Shown here piece by piece: positions 62,866 to 64,000 of a stretch of 64,000 bases of DNA. The position numbers and the translations under genes were made by a program. The number at the start of each line of letters is the position of its first letter. The first letter of the stretch is position 1. Origin of the DNA: Marchantia polymorpha subsp. ruderalis (lineage: Eukaryota; Streptophyta; Marchantiopsida; Marchantiales; Marchantiaceae); assembly GCA_037833965.1 (NCBI GenBank), contig AP031353.1, positions 7,690,501 to 7,754,500 of the forward strand. The letters run 5' to 3'. The notes below the pieces were generated by a model, which was given only the letters and a program-made list of their open reading frames with translations, had not been told where the DNA came from and made no database searches.

Positions 62866-64000
62866 GGACGACGACGACGATCGGTGACTCTGATCTGCTC
62901 CCCTTTGCGCTGGGCGATTCGACGCATTCGGGTTTTCGTTTAGGAACATAAGATTAGAAGATTGCGGAGGGGCGAGCCATTCGAGGCTCTGCCCTCTCCG
63001 GAGAAAGGTTATCGATTTTTGGGAAGATATTGTGGTCGGCCAGCTAAGCTGAAGCCGAAATAAAGCGCAGTGGCATGCGACAGTCGCTGCTGGTTGCTGC
63101 GTTGAAACTCACTCTGTGTTCGTGATGAAAGTAAAGAAAAGACGGGATTCGAAGAAAATGTGATCGGTGTGAAAATTCGCGTACCGGAGACTCAGCATGC
63201 TTGTAAGATGCGTGGCCAGGCGTGACCTTGCTTGCTCTGATGTGAAATTCGTCTGCAAGTGTATGTATGTTGACTTGACAGAGAGGTCATTGAACATCCG
63301 TTATAGCGATGGAAGTCTACTCTCTTTCGATCACGAGCTGCGACCATGTCTTCTCTTGTCATATCTTATGCAGAGATTTGTACCTATGGAATAGAACTCC
63401 GTCCAAGTGAGAAGAAACGCGGCACAGAACATGTTATGGACTAGCAATCTGGAAAGCTCTTGAACCCCGAAACATTTGGCATCCATTCCATCAGAAGCAT
63501 CGTATAAGATTCCGGATCGGGTGGAGACTTTGTTAAATGCTTCCTCTCTGTGTGTCTGTGTGCATGTAGAACAGAAGGCGATGGTACCACGGAACGCTTG
63601 CACCCCCAACAATAATAGAGGATGACGTGGGGAACAAAAACAGAATACGACAGACTGCACAATCGACGGAATTCAGGTGTTCTACGTTAGGTCGTCAGTT
63701 TGTGTAAAACCTTTTTTAAGTTATTGTATGTCGGACTTTTGCTCCTGCCGGATGGTCCTAGACTGATTTACGTCGATTTGCTATACGCCTTGTGACTCAC
63801 CAACTCGTAGAAAGACGAAATTTGGTACCCATCTGTTTCCATGCAGAGCAATGCAGGGGCGACGTTTTAGTGCATGTGCGTTAAAACGTCGAAAGAACAG
63901 TAGAGAGAGACAGCAAGAAGATAAAAGAATATCATTAAGCGTCGAACATGAATTTTTAGGCTCGATGACAGAATCAGGTCCAAGCAATGACCGAGTCCGT
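62866..64000. other. 3' flank of dirigent gene 2
   Basis: The 3' UTR probably ends shortly after the AATAAA at 63059. The remainder holds only short unrecognised open frames on both strands. Confidence 0.5.
63059..63064 (+). terminator. Polyadenylation signal of dirigent gene 2
   Basis: AATAAA 194 bp after the stop codon on the coding strand is the first such signal downstream and gives a 3' UTR of about 215 nt. Confidence 0.55.

Overview
The window looks like nuclear DNA of a land plant, most likely a bryophyte (liverwort or moss grade). Three multi-exon genes with GT-AG introns carry plant-type domain orders: an RRP6L3/EXD2-like exonuclease, a FRA3-type WD40 inositol 5-phosphatase, and an NPF (NRT1/PTR) transporter. 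Two intronless dirigent-domain genes also point to a land plant. The species is not determined by the sequence; the bryophyte call is inference from divergence and compact dirigent proteins. There are no bacterial operons, CRISPR arrays or rRNA genes, and I recognised no tRNA.

Layout. 492-6636 (minus) is a 12-exon gene for a membrane-anchored DEDDy 3'-5' exonuclease with a C-terminal Cys/His (HNH-like) module. It is divergent, across about 4 kb, from a plus-strand 11-exon gene at 10616-18122 encoding a 1446-residue type II inositol polyphosphate 5-phosphatase. From about 20.3 to 26.6 kb lies a 101-bp tandem array and a dead Ty1/copia retrotransposon on the minus strand, with a 5' LTR and a primer-binding-site relic near 26.33 kb. 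28944-32182 (minus) is a 4-exon NPF transporter gene whose last intron holds four copies of a ~135-bp repeat. A strong foldback sits about 260 bp beyond its stop codon on the same strand. From 32.6 to 51 kb no convincing gene was found; 39.8-45.8 kb is AT-rich and full of local tandem repeats. 51016-51522 (minus) and 62350-62865 (plus) are secreted dirigent-like proteins, facing away from each other across 10.8 kb with a copia RNase H relic and one weak two-exon candidate gene.

The genes do not form a pathway or cluster; the arrangement is ordinary for a plant chromosome. All three spliced models were built by hand: exon phases agree at every junction and the totals are 2802, 4341 and 1908 nt. 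No novel multi-gene system was found. The observations most worth a second look are a 94-bp tandem duplication that copies a 3' splice site inside the phosphatase gene, two miRNA-precursor-like foldbacks, a set of perfect short-loop inverted repeats (two with an interleaved X-Y-X'-Y' order), and an NPF transporter lacking the proton-coupling ExxER motif.
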